64,000 nt of DNA from Rhizobium ruizarguesonis (GTDB lineage Bacteria > Pseudomonadota > Alphaproteobacteria > Rhizobiales > Rhizobiaceae): positions 246,341-310,340 of the forward strand of contig NZ_PQIG01000078.1 in NCBI RefSeq assembly GCF_012349115.1. Direction: 5' to 3'. The position numbers were made by a program, and so were the translations under genes. The notes below the pieces were generated by a model. That model saw only the letters and a list, made by a program, of their open reading frames with translations, searched no databases and was not told where the DNA came from. How positions within the stretch are numbered: position 1 is the first letter of the stretch; each line of letters opens with the position of its first letter. Shown here piece after piece: positions 8,796 to 16,531 of the stretch.

Positions 8796-9839
8796 ATGAA
8801 AACCTACAAGATCGCCCTTCTGCCCGGAGACGGGATCGGCCGTGATGTGACGACGGCGGCCTGGGCCGTGCTCGAAAAGGCCGCTCAATCGAACGGATTT
8901 TCTCTTGATGCAACCAGCTATCCCTGGTCCTGCGACTACTATCTGGAGAATGGCAGCATGATGCCCGCCGATGGCATCGAAACGCTCAGATCCTTCGACG
9001 CCATCCTGCTCGGCGCCGTCGGCTGGCCTCGCAAAGTGCCGGATTCCGTATCGCTGCACGGACTTCTGCTGCCGATCCGCAAGGCTTTCGTGCAATATGC
9101 CAATATCCGCCCGCACCGGCTGCTGCCGGGTGTGCAGGGGCCGTTGCGGTCTGACGGCTTCGACATTCTCTGCATTCGTGAAAATACCGAGGGCGAATAT
9201 TCCGGCGCCGGCGGCCGCGTCCACCAAGGCACCGATAATGAGGTGGCGGTGGAGACCTCGATTTTCACCCGCAAGGGAGTCGAGCGCATCCTGCGCTTCG
9301 GCTTTGAGCAAGCACGGGCGCGACGCAGCAAGCTTGCCTCGGTGACGAAGTCCAACGCGCAGAAATATTCGATGGTCTTCTGGGACGAGATCACCCAGAG
9401 GCTTTCTGCGGAATATCCCGATGTCGAGGTGACCAGCTACCATATCGACGCCATGGCCGCCCGCATGGTCATGGCGCCTGATAGTCTCGACGTCGTGGTC
9501 GCCTCCAACCTGTTCGGCGATATTCTGACCGATCTCGGCGCCGCCATCCAGGGCGGGCTCGGCTTTGCAGCCTCCGCCAATATCAATCCCGATCGCTCGG
9601 CGCCATCGATGTTCGAACCGGTCCACGGCTCCGCGCCCGATATCGCTCATCTCGGAATCGCCAATCCGATTGCCGCGATCTGGTCGGGCGCGATGATGCT
9701 GGAGCATCTCGGAGAAATGGCTGCGTCAGGAAAGGTGATGGCCGCCATCGAGGCGACGACGGCACGCGGCATCGGCGCAATTCCCGGCAAGGACAAGACC
9801 GACGCGATCACGGCATCGGTGCTTTCGGCACTTGGCTGA
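8796..9839 (+). CDS. ttuC: tartrate dehydrogenase/decarboxylase-type enzyme
   Basis: A 347-residue beta-decarboxylating dehydrogenase of the isocitrate/isopropylmalate family. Visible motifs are the N-terminal LLPGDGIG, the substrate loop SLHGLLLPIRKAF, ENTEGEYSG, the catalytic Lys in SVTKSNAQKYS, metal Asp residues in VVASNLFGDILTDLG, and the cofactor-binding segment EPVHGSAPDIA. Members called tartrate dehydrogenase act on tartrate, malate and related 2-hydroxyacids with NAD and Mn2+. With the neighbouring reductase and aldehyde dehydrogenases it points to breakdown of a hydroxylated dicarboxylate or a sugar-derived acid. The symbol marks the family; related enzymes have broad specificity. 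Confidence 0.8.
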   Translation: MKTYKIALLPGDGIGRDVTTAAWAVLEKAAQSNGFSLDATSYPWSCDYYLENGSMMPADGIETLRSFDAILLGAVGWPRKVPDSVSLHGLLLPIRKAFVQYANIRPHRLLPGVQGPLRSDGFDILCIRENTEGEYSGAGGRVHQGTDNEVAVETSIFTRKGVERILRFGFEQARARRSKLASVTKSNAQKYSMVFWDEITQRLSAEYPDVEVTSYHIDAMAARMVMAPDSLDVVVASNLFGDILTDLGAAIQGGLGFAASANINPDRSAPSMFEPVHGSAPDIAHLGIANPIAAIWSGAMMLEHLGEMAASGKVMAAIEATTARGIGAIPGKDKTDAITASVLSALG

Positions 9840-9854
9840 TCAATGGAGAACAGA

Positions 9855-11312
9855 ATGAACGGATTAAGGGATAGCAGCCTGCTTCGTCAGCAAGGGCTGA
9901 TCGACGGAGAATGGCGGGGAGCAGCAGCAGGACGTACGATCGAGGTGATCGATCCGGCGTCCCAGCATGTGCTGGGCACGGTGCCCGACATGGATGGAGC
10001 CGATACCAGAACGGCGATCGCGGCGGCGGAAAAGGCCTTCGGTCCATGGCGCGCAAAGACCAATGCCGAGCGCGGCGCGTTGCTGGAAGCCTGGCACGAT
10101 CTGATGCTCGATAATATCGAGGATCTGGCGCTGATCCTCACCAGGGTGCAGGGCAAGCCGCTGACGGAAGCGCGTGGTGAAATCCACTACGGCGCCTCCT
10201 TCATCAAATGGTTTTCCGAGGAGGCGCGCCGCATCGGCGGAACGACCATTCCTTCGCCGACGGCGGACCGGCGGATCGTCGTTCTGAAGGAGCCCGTCGG
10301 CGTGTCGGCGATCATCACGCCGTGGAATTTTCCGAATGCGATGATCACCCGCAAGGTCGGGCCGGCGCTCGCCGCAGGCTGCACCGTCGTCGTCAAACCA
10401 TCGGACCTGACCCCCTTTTCGGCGCTGGCGCTCGGCGTATTGGCGGAGCGCGCCGGCATCCCCAAGGGGGTGATCAATATCGTCACCGGCATGCCGGCCG
10501 GCATCGGCGATGAACTGATGGCGAACCAAACCGTCCGCAAGATCTCTTTCACCGGCTCCACCCGCGTCGGCTCGCTGCTGATGCGCGGCGCGGCCGACAG
10601 CGTCAAGCGGCTCAGCCTCGAACTCGGCGGCAACGCGCCCTTCATCGTCTTCGACGACGCCGATCTCGATCTGGCCGTGGAAGGTGCGATCGCCTCGAAA
10701 TTCCGCAATGGCGGGCAGACCTGCGTCTGCGCCAACCGCCTTCTCGTCCAGTCCAGTGTCTACGAGGCCTTTGCCGCCAGACTTTCCGCGCGCGTATCGG
10801 CCATGAAGGTCGGGGCCGGCACGGATGCCGGCACAGATATCGGACCGATGATCAACAGAGCGGCGATCGAGAAGATCAAGCGTCATGTCGACGATGCGGT
10901 GGAAAAGGGAGCAAGGATCCTCGCCACCGCAGGTTCCGTGCCTGAAGGCGATCAATATGCGGTACCGATGGTGCTCGGCGGTGCGACGACCGAGATGCAG
11001 CTTGCCAGCGAAGAGACCTTCGGACCCGTTGCCCCGCTTTTCCGTTTCGACAGCGAGGAAGAGGCGATCCGCATCGCCAACGCTACGCCCTTCGGGCTTG
11101 CGGCCTATTTCTACACCGGGAGCCTGAAACGCTCTTGGCGTGTCGCCGAAGCGCTCGAATTCGGGATGCTCGGCCTGAACACCGGGGCGATCTCGACCGA
11201 GGTCGCTCCCTTCGGCGGCGTCAAGCAGTCCGGCCTCGGCCGAGAAGGCGCCCAATGCGGCATCGAGGAATATCTCGAAATGAAGAGCTTCCACATCGGC
11301 GGGCTCGCCTGA
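9855..11312 (+). CDS. gabD: succinate-semialdehyde dehydrogenase-type aldehyde dehydrogenase
   Basis: A 485-residue aldehyde dehydrogenase of the GabD branch. Key residues: Asn in ITPWNFPNAM, Glu in LSLELGGNAPFIVF, Cys in NGGQTCVCANR, and the NAD(P) loop FTGSTRVGSLL. GabD oxidises succinate semialdehyde to succinate, although the group also takes other semialdehydes. I placed the start at ATG 9855 because GGAG lies seven bases upstream; the ATG at 9843 has no such site. It ends the operon and is followed by a hairpin. It differs substantially from the other aldehyde dehydrogenase in this operon, so the two probably act on different intermediates. Confidence 0.82.
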   Translation: MNGLRDSSLLRQQGLIDGEWRGAAAGRTIEVIDPASQHVLGTVPDMDGADTRTAIAAAEKAFGPWRAKTNAERGALLEAWHDLMLDNIEDLALILTRVQGKPLTEARGEIHYGASFIKWFSEEARRIGGTTIPSPTADRRIVVLKEPVGVSAIITPWNFPNAMITRKVGPALAAGCTVVVKPSDLTPFSALALGVLAERAGIPKGVINIVTGMPAGIGDELMANQTVRKISFTGSTRVGSLLMRGAADSVKRLSLELGGNAPFIVFDDADLDLAVEGAIASKFRNGGQTCVCANRLLVQSSVYEAFAARLSARVSAMKVGAGTDAGTDIGPMINRAAIEKIKRHVDDAVEKGARILATAGSVPEGDQYAVPMVLGGATTEMQLASEETFGPVAPLFRFDSEEEAIRIANATPFGLAAYFYTGSLKRSWRVAEALEFGMLGLNTGAISTEVAPFGGVKQSGLGREGAQCGIEEYLEMKSFHIGGLA

Positions 11313-11326
11313 CTATAGGGAAACAA

Positions 11327-11351
11327 AGCGCCGGGAAATCATCCCGGCGCT
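11327..11351 (+). terminator. hairpin after the gabD-type gene
   Basis: AGCGCCGGGA pairs perfectly with TCCCGGCGCT across a five-base loop, 15 bases after the stop codon. There is no T-run behind it, so it may act as a mRNA-end hairpin or a weak terminator. Confidence 0.6.
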
Positions 11352-11707
11352 GGATGATCGGAACGACGGTCGATGCTCCTGCTGGAGCAACTCCGACACG
11401 TCGTTTCGAATACTCGGCAGCCTTTGGCAGATTCCTGCAAAATTACGGCGCCTAAAACAACATTTCTTTGACGCTGCTTTGACGGCGGGGTGCTACGGCC
11501 GGTTTGCGAAGTTGCGCAGAGGGATTTCAACCGGTTATGCTTCAGTTCGATCATCGCCATAGCATAGATTTACATTTCGCAATCCCGGTTTCCCTTCCCG
11601 GTTGCTTGCCAGACGCCGCAGTTGTGGCAGACTGGTTCCCGGATGCTAGGTTTTCCGGCCGCCAAACGAGCGTATCGGAGGCAACGGGGGCGGGGCCGGT
11701 GGATCGC
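11352..11707. other. intergenic region before the SARP-like regulator
   Basis: No gene is evident. The regulator's frame is open upstream to 11504, but that extension (for example, FPDARFSGRQTSVSEATG) shows no domain character. The region should hold the promoter that starts the modification-type cluster; I cannot pick a convincing -35/-10 pair. Confidence 0.4.
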
Positions 11708-13492
11708 ATGAACAAGGAGCACGATCCGTTTCGGATGTTCCTGCTCGGGCCTTTTGCCCTTGTGGACGCTGGGGGGCGGTCGGTTACTCCGAAATCCAAA
11801 AAGGCACAGGCTCTTCTGGCGATGCTTGCATTGTCCACCCGGGGCTCGCGCTCGCGAATCTGGCTTAGGGACAAGTTATGGAGCGATCGCTCCGACGACC
11901 AGGCGGCAGCCAGTCTGCGCCAGGCGCTTTTGGACATTCATAAGAGTCTGGGGCCGGCACGTGATCTCTTGATTGCGGATAAGAATACCGTTTGGCTGGA
12001 TACGGACCGACTCGTGCTCGATACCGACCTGGTGGTTCGGACGGAGCGGTCTCCGGATCAAGTCACCGACGAATTGCTCGAAGGTATCGACATCCGCGAT
12101 CCCGAATTCGAGGATTGGTTGGCGCTGGAACGGCAAAACTGGTATCGCCGCCTCGATGAAGGACAAGTCCACGATGTATTCGAGCCGCGACAGCAGCCGA
12201 GCCGCGATATCGCCAAACATTCCGCCCTGCTGCCTTTAACAGGCGCCCCGGATACGCCGAGAACAGGCAAACCCGTAGACATCGCCAGCAGCGACCCCTA
12301 TCGGCGGCGGGTCGGCGGTGAATGGCAATGGATGATGGTTCTTCTGTCCCCCATCATGGTGGGTGCCGGAGAGGGCGGACAAATTGCTGCGACACGGTTC
12401 CAGAATCTCATTGCAAAAGCCATCGCCGATGGGCTGGGCTTTGGCGTCACCGACCTCTCCTTCACCTTGCCGGATATTGAAGAGAGCGAACAGCAGATCA
12501 GCCTTCCCCTATGCCTACAGCTTCGCCTGACGTTTGATGGTGACATGGTGCTGATCGAACTGGTGATGAAGCACCTGATCAACAACCGTATTCATTGGCT
12601 GGGCAGTCAGGCAATCAACCGCACGCAGTTCGAGCGGGGCGAGTTCGGCATCGCCGCTGCACTAATCAGCCAGGCCGTCGATCAACTGGCCTATTTCCAG
12701 GAGATCCAGGCAACCGACAGCCGATTGTCGCAGGACGGTCTCCTGATCGACGCCGTCAATGCGATCTTTCGGCTGTCGCGCGACGACCTCGATAACGCGG
12801 AGCGGCGCCTGGAAGAACAGATCCAGTATCAGCCGCGGTCATCGACTTTTGCCTGGCTGTCATTCATTCGGACTTTCCAGGTCGGCCAACGCTTCAACGC
12901 GCTGGACGCGCATCTGATCGAGCAAGCCCAGGCCTATGCGCGCAAGGCGCTGGAACTCGATCCGCAGAATTCCGTGTCGCTCGCGCTCGTCGGCCACGTC
13001 CATTCGTTCTTGTTCGGCGAATACGACTATGCGGCCAACCTGTTCGAAAAATCGATCCGCCTGAACCCGGCCCTGCCGCTCAGCTGGGATCTCTATGCGA
13101 TGCTGCACTGCTATGCAGGCCAGCCCGACAAGGCGGTGGCCATGGCGCGTTGGGTACAAGAGCTCGGCGTCTACAGCCCGCATAAATATTACTTCGATAC
13201 GACCAAATGCATTGCGGCAGCGCTTGCGGGCGATCATGCCGCAGCCATAGCTGCAGGCGAAGAAGCCCTCCGGGCACGGCCGAACTTCAACAGTCTGCTG
13301 CGCTATCTTGCCTCCAGTCACGCCCATTCTAACAATCTCGGCGGCGCGCGGGATTACCTGCAGCGTCTTGAGGCGGTCGAGGGCGGCTTCTCCATCAACG
13401 CCTTCCGCGGCAGCGGCTATCCGCTGCTCGACACAGGCGGCGGGCAGATCTTGATCGACGGCCTGCTCAAGGCCGGCGCCAAGCTGCGCTGA
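11708..13492 (+). CDS. SARP/BTAD-like transcriptional regulator with TPR region
   Basis: A protein of about 594 residues. The N-terminus (residues 8-100) has the OmpR-like winged helix of SARP regulators: FLLGPFALVDAGG, KSKKAQALLAMLAL, LWSDRSDDQAAASLRQAL. A bacterial-activation-like helical part follows to about 200. The C-terminal 200 residues contain TPR-like helices (AQAYARKALELDPQNSVSLA, NLFEKSIRLNPALPLSWDLY, AAIAAGEEALRARPNFNSLL). Such proteins bind direct repeats near promoters and commonly control secondary-metabolite or surface functions. It is 42 bases upstream of the PAP2-like gene on the same strand and is the likely regulator of the cluster. ATG 11708 was chosen because the winged helix begins right after it. 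Confidence 0.78.
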   Translation: MNKEHDPFRMFLLGPFALVDAGGRSVTPKSKKAQALLAMLALSTRGSRSRIWLRDKLWSDRSDDQAAASLRQALLDIHKSLGPARDLLIADKNTVWLDTDRLVLDTDLVVRTERSPDQVTDELLEGIDIRDPEFEDWLALERQNWYRRLDEGQVHDVFEPRQQPSRDIAKHSALLPLTGAPDTPRTGKPVDIASSDPYRRRVGGEWQWMMVLLSPIMVGAGEGGQIAATRFQNLIAKAIADGLGFGVTDLSFTLPDIEESEQQISLPLCLQLRLTFDGDMVLIELVMKHLINNRIHWLGSQAINRTQFERGEFGIAAALISQAVDQLAYFQEIQATDSRLSQDGLLIDAVNAIFRLSRDDLDNAERRLEEQIQYQPRSSTFAWLSFIRTFQVGQRFNALDAHLIEQAQAYARKALELDPQNSVSLALVGHVHSFLFGEYDYAANLFEKSIRLNPALPLSWDLYAMLHCYAGQPDKAVAMARWVQELGVYSPHKYYFDTTKCIAAALAGDHAAAIAAGEEALRARPNFNSLLRYLASSHAHSNNLGGARDYLQRLEAVEGGFSINAFRGSGYPLLDTGGGQILIDGLLKAGAKLR

Positions 13493-13533
13493 ACTCCGGA
13501 CAAATCTTCACATCATCGCGCAAGGAGGCTGCA

Positions 13534-14562
13534 ATGGAAGCGGACACTACTGAGGAATCGCAATCGAAAATTGTTTTATTTCTAAACAGTTATAAATTCA
13601 GGATTGAGCCGGATACGGTCCTTCCATGCGAACCCAGGGACGATGCCGGTGCTGATCCTCTCGCCGGTGCATCACCGGCTGCAGCCGATGCAGCCTCCGG
13701 GGCTGTGCTTTTCCTCGGCACGGATGACGATGGATCGCCCCTGCCCGGGCCCATGATGGCGACGATGGCCGTAGCCTCGGTCCTCAACAAGAGCGTCGCA
13801 AACAAGTCGGTGCTCAACAAGGCGTCGCTGAACAAAAACAAGAACAAAAATAAGAATAAGAACAAGAACAAGTCGACGATGGATGGCGGCAGCCTCGGCG
13901 TGTCGCAGCTTATCCCCTCCTTCGAGCTGCGCAGGCTGCACCAGCAGCCGTCACGCAACGCCTATACCGCGGCGCGGCGCTTCACCTGGGAAAAGCTGGA
14001 TATACTTCCGCCCCCCGGCCCGGATTATACCCGCCTCGAAACGACGGTGCTGCTCTCCATGCAACACCGCGACCGCGAACGTGTGCGCCGCCTGCCCGAC
14101 ATCCAAATCGAGTCGACGATCTCCGTGGGGGAATTCACCCGCGCATTGCATATCGAGGATCTCGGCGGTTTCGAGCAGACGGAAGGCCTTTTCCAGGCAA
14201 TCCTGACGGCCTGCGAATATGTCGGGCTGATTTACAAAAGCCAGTTCAACCGGCTGCGGCCAAACCAGTTCGAGCCCATGCTGCGGCCATTGCTGGCCGT
14301 GCCGGTCCACGAGTCCTATCCCAGCAACCATTCGTTCCAGTGCTTTTCGATCGCCTTTGCGTTCTCGACGATCCTGCCGGAACATCCGGCCACCGACGAG
14401 CTTGCCCGCATCGCCCAGAACGTCGCCGAAAATCGCGAATGGGCCGGCCTGCACTATCCGAGCGATACGCAGGCGGGGCGAGATCTCGCCCGGCGCTTCG
14501 CTCCCTATCTCCACGACGCGTTCGGCCCTCTGTTCCAGGCCGTACACGACGAATGGGTCTGA
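13534..14562 (+). CDS. PAP2/vanadium-haloperoxidase-fold protein with Asn-Lys repeat tract
   Basis: A 342-residue protein. Its C-terminal half has the three PAP2 phosphate-binding motifs: K235-x6-R242-P243 (KSQFNRLRP), PSNHS at 263-267 (normally PSGH) and R301-x5-H307-x3-D311. The family includes phosphatidate-type acid phosphatases and vanadium haloperoxidases. No membrane helices are visible, which favours a soluble, haloperoxidase-like form. The N-terminal 120 residues are unrelated low-complexity sequence: four pentapeptides ending in NK (82-101), then an unbroken run of seven NK dipeptides (100-113). AAGGAGG gives a strong start. It lies between the SARP-like regulator and a protease gene. 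Whether the repeat is a linker, a binding tail or a modification target is unknown. Confidence 0.75.
   Translation: MEADTTEESQSKIVLFLNSYKFRIEPDTVLPCEPRDDAGADPLAGASPAAADAASGAVLFLGTDDDGSPLPGPMMATMAVASVLNKSVANKSVLNKASLNKNKNKNKNKNKNKSTMDGGSLGVSQLIPSFELRRLHQQPSRNAYTAARRFTWEKLDILPPPGPDYTRLETTVLLSMQHRDRERVRRLPDIQIESTISVGEFTRALHIEDLGGFEQTEGLFQAILTACEYVGLIYKSQFNRLRPNQFEPMLRPLLAVPVHESYPSNHSFQCFSIAFAFSTILPEHPATDELARIAQNVAENREWAGLHYPSDTQAGRDLARRFAPYLHDAFGPLFQAVHDEWV
13783..13872 (+). repeat. coding repeat: xxxNK pentapeptides then (AAY AAR)7
   Basis: Within the PAP2-fold gene, four 15-base units encode SVLNK, SVANK, SVLNK and ASLNK. They run into seven tandem hexanucleotides AAC/T-AAA/G at 13831-13872 encoding seven Asn-Lys pairs. 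The AT-rich, A-only strand bias is unlike the surrounding GC-rich DNA. Hexamer changes keep the frame, so copy number could vary between strains without breaking the gene. Confidence 0.85.
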
Positions 14563-14595
14563 ATTCTCCAGCTGCTGCTCAACAGGGTTACAACC

Positions 14596-16290
14596 ATGAC
14601 GGATCAAACACAAATGCCTGAGCCCGCACCGATCAACTACTATTATCTCTGGCACCTGACCGCCCTTGGCGTAGTCGACGCAGAATACGGATCGGCTCCG
14701 CCGGCACCTCCAGCGCTCGATGCGAGCGCCGCACGCGCGCTCCCCGATCCCCTCATCACCGGCACGGTCTGGGACGCTATCGCTTCCGCCGGCCCGTTGC
14801 GACCCGCACGGGTCGCGCTGATCGATGTCGGCGTATCTCCGGATCATCCCAATCTGGCAACCCGGCTTGACCGGGAGGCGTCAATCGATTTGACGACCCA
14901 TCGTTACGGTGCGCGCGTGCTCGAAATTCTTGATACGACCACGTCCTTCGACCGCGAGGAAAGGCGTGCCTTCTTTGCCGGGCTCAACATCGCTCCGCTC
15001 GGCAATATCGGCCTTTCGAATGACGACCGGGACTATCTCGGTGATCTGGTTGCCGAATACGCCGCGTCGGAAGGGGTACTCCGGCGGCTCTACAATCCGG
15101 AATCGCTTTTTGCATCGCATGGTACCTGCTGTGCCGGGCTGATCGTCGGCGAACCCGCCGTTGTTGCGGAAGAAGGCACGCCAAGCCTTCCGCCGGAAGG
15201 AGCCTTCTATGGGAATGGCGACGAGCTGCGCACCAGCGGCAATCGCAATGTCATCCCCTATTTCGGCGTTGATCCTTTCTCAAGGCTCATCTCGATCAGA
15301 ACGTCCTTCGAAGACGATGTCAGGCAGTTCATTGCGGCCTTTCTTTATGCCTATCATCAGAAAGCAGACGTGATCGTCTTGCCGCGCGGTCTGCCCGACC
15401 CGAAACGCAGCATCGTTGATCCGAAGAACGAACTGAAGGCCGACCTGGAATTATGGAAAAACCAGGATGCCGCCAATCTGTTCACGCGCATTGCCGTTGC
15501 TGATCAGGGTGGGCCTGAACTGGAGCCGAAGGCTGCGCAGAAAGGTTCCAATCCGGATCGCCCGTGGCATGTCCTCAAACAACTCATCCTCGCCATCAGC
15601 CGGCACATCCCGATCGTCTGCGCCGCAGGAAACAGTGGCGAGAGCCAGCTGATCTATCCGGCAAGTCTTGCTGCCGACAACAATGGCATCATTGCAGTTG
15701 GGGCCGTTACCGTCGAAGGTTTCCGTTCGGGCTACAGCAATTACGGCGAAGGATTGACGGTAGTCTCCCCCTCTGACGACGGGGAGGTCTTCAACAGGCA
15801 TCAGTTGCGCCTCGACCGGCTTTCTCCGTTTGCCGCGCAGCACGACTACAGCGCTTTTCGAACGCGGGAATACTACTATTCGCACTTCTCGCTGCTGACG
15901 ACGGACCTGCCGGGGATTTTCGGCTATAATCAGGGCTCCGATCCGTGGTCGGCCATCGTGCCGTTCGGAACCAATCCGGGCATCGGGGGCGGCTACTACA
16001 CCCCCTTCGGGGGCACATCAGGCGCGTCGGCGCAGGTGGGTGGGCTATGCGCCCTGATACAGCGGGCCTACAAAAGCCACCACAATCCCGGTGACCGCCT
16101 CTCGGGGCTTCAAGTGAAATCAATTCTGAAGACGGCATCCCGCCTGGACGCCATTGTCGCGCCCGGAACGAGGAAATTGACGGCGGATTGCATGAACGCC
16201 GAGAGCGAGGACGCCGTCGAGATGGCCTATTTCTTTGGAGCGGGCCTGCCAAATGCGCGGGCGGCGGTCCAGGCGGCTCTGGCGATCTGA
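14596..16290 (+). CDS. S8 subtilisin-like serine protease
   Basis: A 564-residue subtilase with a complete catalytic set: Asp77 in VALIDVGVSPDHP, His175 in SHGTCCAGLI, oxyanion Asn346 in VCAAGNSGES and Ser475 in FGGTSGASAQVGG. No signal peptide is visible; the N-terminus (MTDQTQMPEPAPINYYYLW) looks cytoplasmic. The spacing between Asp and His (98 residues) is longer than in classic subtilisin because of an insert at about 90-170, and the His-Ser distance is also long. It starts 33 bases after the PAP2-fold gene. In peptide-modification clusters intracellular subtilases often cut leader peptides, which is a possible role here; a scavenging or self-processing role is also possible. A terminator follows. 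Confidence 0.88.
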   Translation: MTDQTQMPEPAPINYYYLWHLTALGVVDAEYGSAPPAPPALDASAARALPDPLITGTVWDAIASAGPLRPARVALIDVGVSPDHPNLATRLDREASIDLTTHRYGARVLEILDTTTSFDREERRAFFAGLNIAPLGNIGLSNDDRDYLGDLVAEYAASEGVLRRLYNPESLFASHGTCCAGLIVGEPAVVAEEGTPSLPPEGAFYGNGDELRTSGNRNVIPYFGVDPFSRLISIRTSFEDDVRQFIAAFLYAYHQKADVIVLPRGLPDPKRSIVDPKNELKADLELWKNQDAANLFTRIAVADQGGPELEPKAAQKGSNPDRPWHVLKQLILAISRHIPIVCAAGNSGESQLIYPASLAADNNGIIAVGAVTVEGFRSGYSNYGEGLTVVSPSDDGEVFNRHQLRLDRLSPFAAQHDYSAFRTREYYYSHFSLLTTDLPGIFGYNQGSDPWSAIVPFGTNPGIGGGYYTPFGGTSGASAQVGGLCALIQRAYKSHHNPGDRLSGLQVKSILKTASRLDAIVAPGTRKLTADCMNAESEDAVEMAYFFGAGLPNARAAVQAALAI

Positions 16291-16317
16291 CTGCTGCGGC
16301 TGCGTTATCCAAATTCC

Positions 16318-16345
16318 AAGCCTCCTCTATCGAGGGGGCTTTTTC
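16318..16345 (+). terminator. rho-independent terminator after the subtilase gene
   Basis: AAGCCTCCTC pairs with GAGGGGGCTT (one G-U pair) across a TATC loop and runs straight into TTTTTC. This is the clearest terminator in the window. It separates the regulator-PAP2-protease unit from the HExxH-like/ThiF unit. Confidence 0.85.
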
Positions 16346-16531
16346 TTTGTTTACGCCTTTTTTACGGATTTTTAACGCGAAACTGGCGGGCGAATGACGC
16401 CCCTGGGGAATAGTGCCTCTCAACCGACGAAGCACAACGTTCCGATGCCGGGCAAAGTCGTCCCGAACTCCGGCATTTTTGCCCGAGATGCAACCTTGAT
16501 CCGCCCGAAGACAAACTCATGGAGGCTGCCG

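Noticed and set aside
6825..9707. 960-codon open frame on the reverse strand opposite the cupin, aldehyde dehydrogenase and tartrate-type dehydrogenase genes
   Set aside because: It is the antisense shadow of well-supported genes in GC-rich DNA; its translation is His/Arg/Gly-rich without any domain pattern.
9864..11294. 476-codon reverse open frame opposite the gabD-type gene
   Set aside because: Mirror frame of a conserved aldehyde dehydrogenase, composition typical of shadow frames.
13783..13872. NK-coding repeats considered as a CRISPR-like or iteron array
   Set aside because: The units are only 6-15 bases, without spacers, and lie in frame within a conserved gene.
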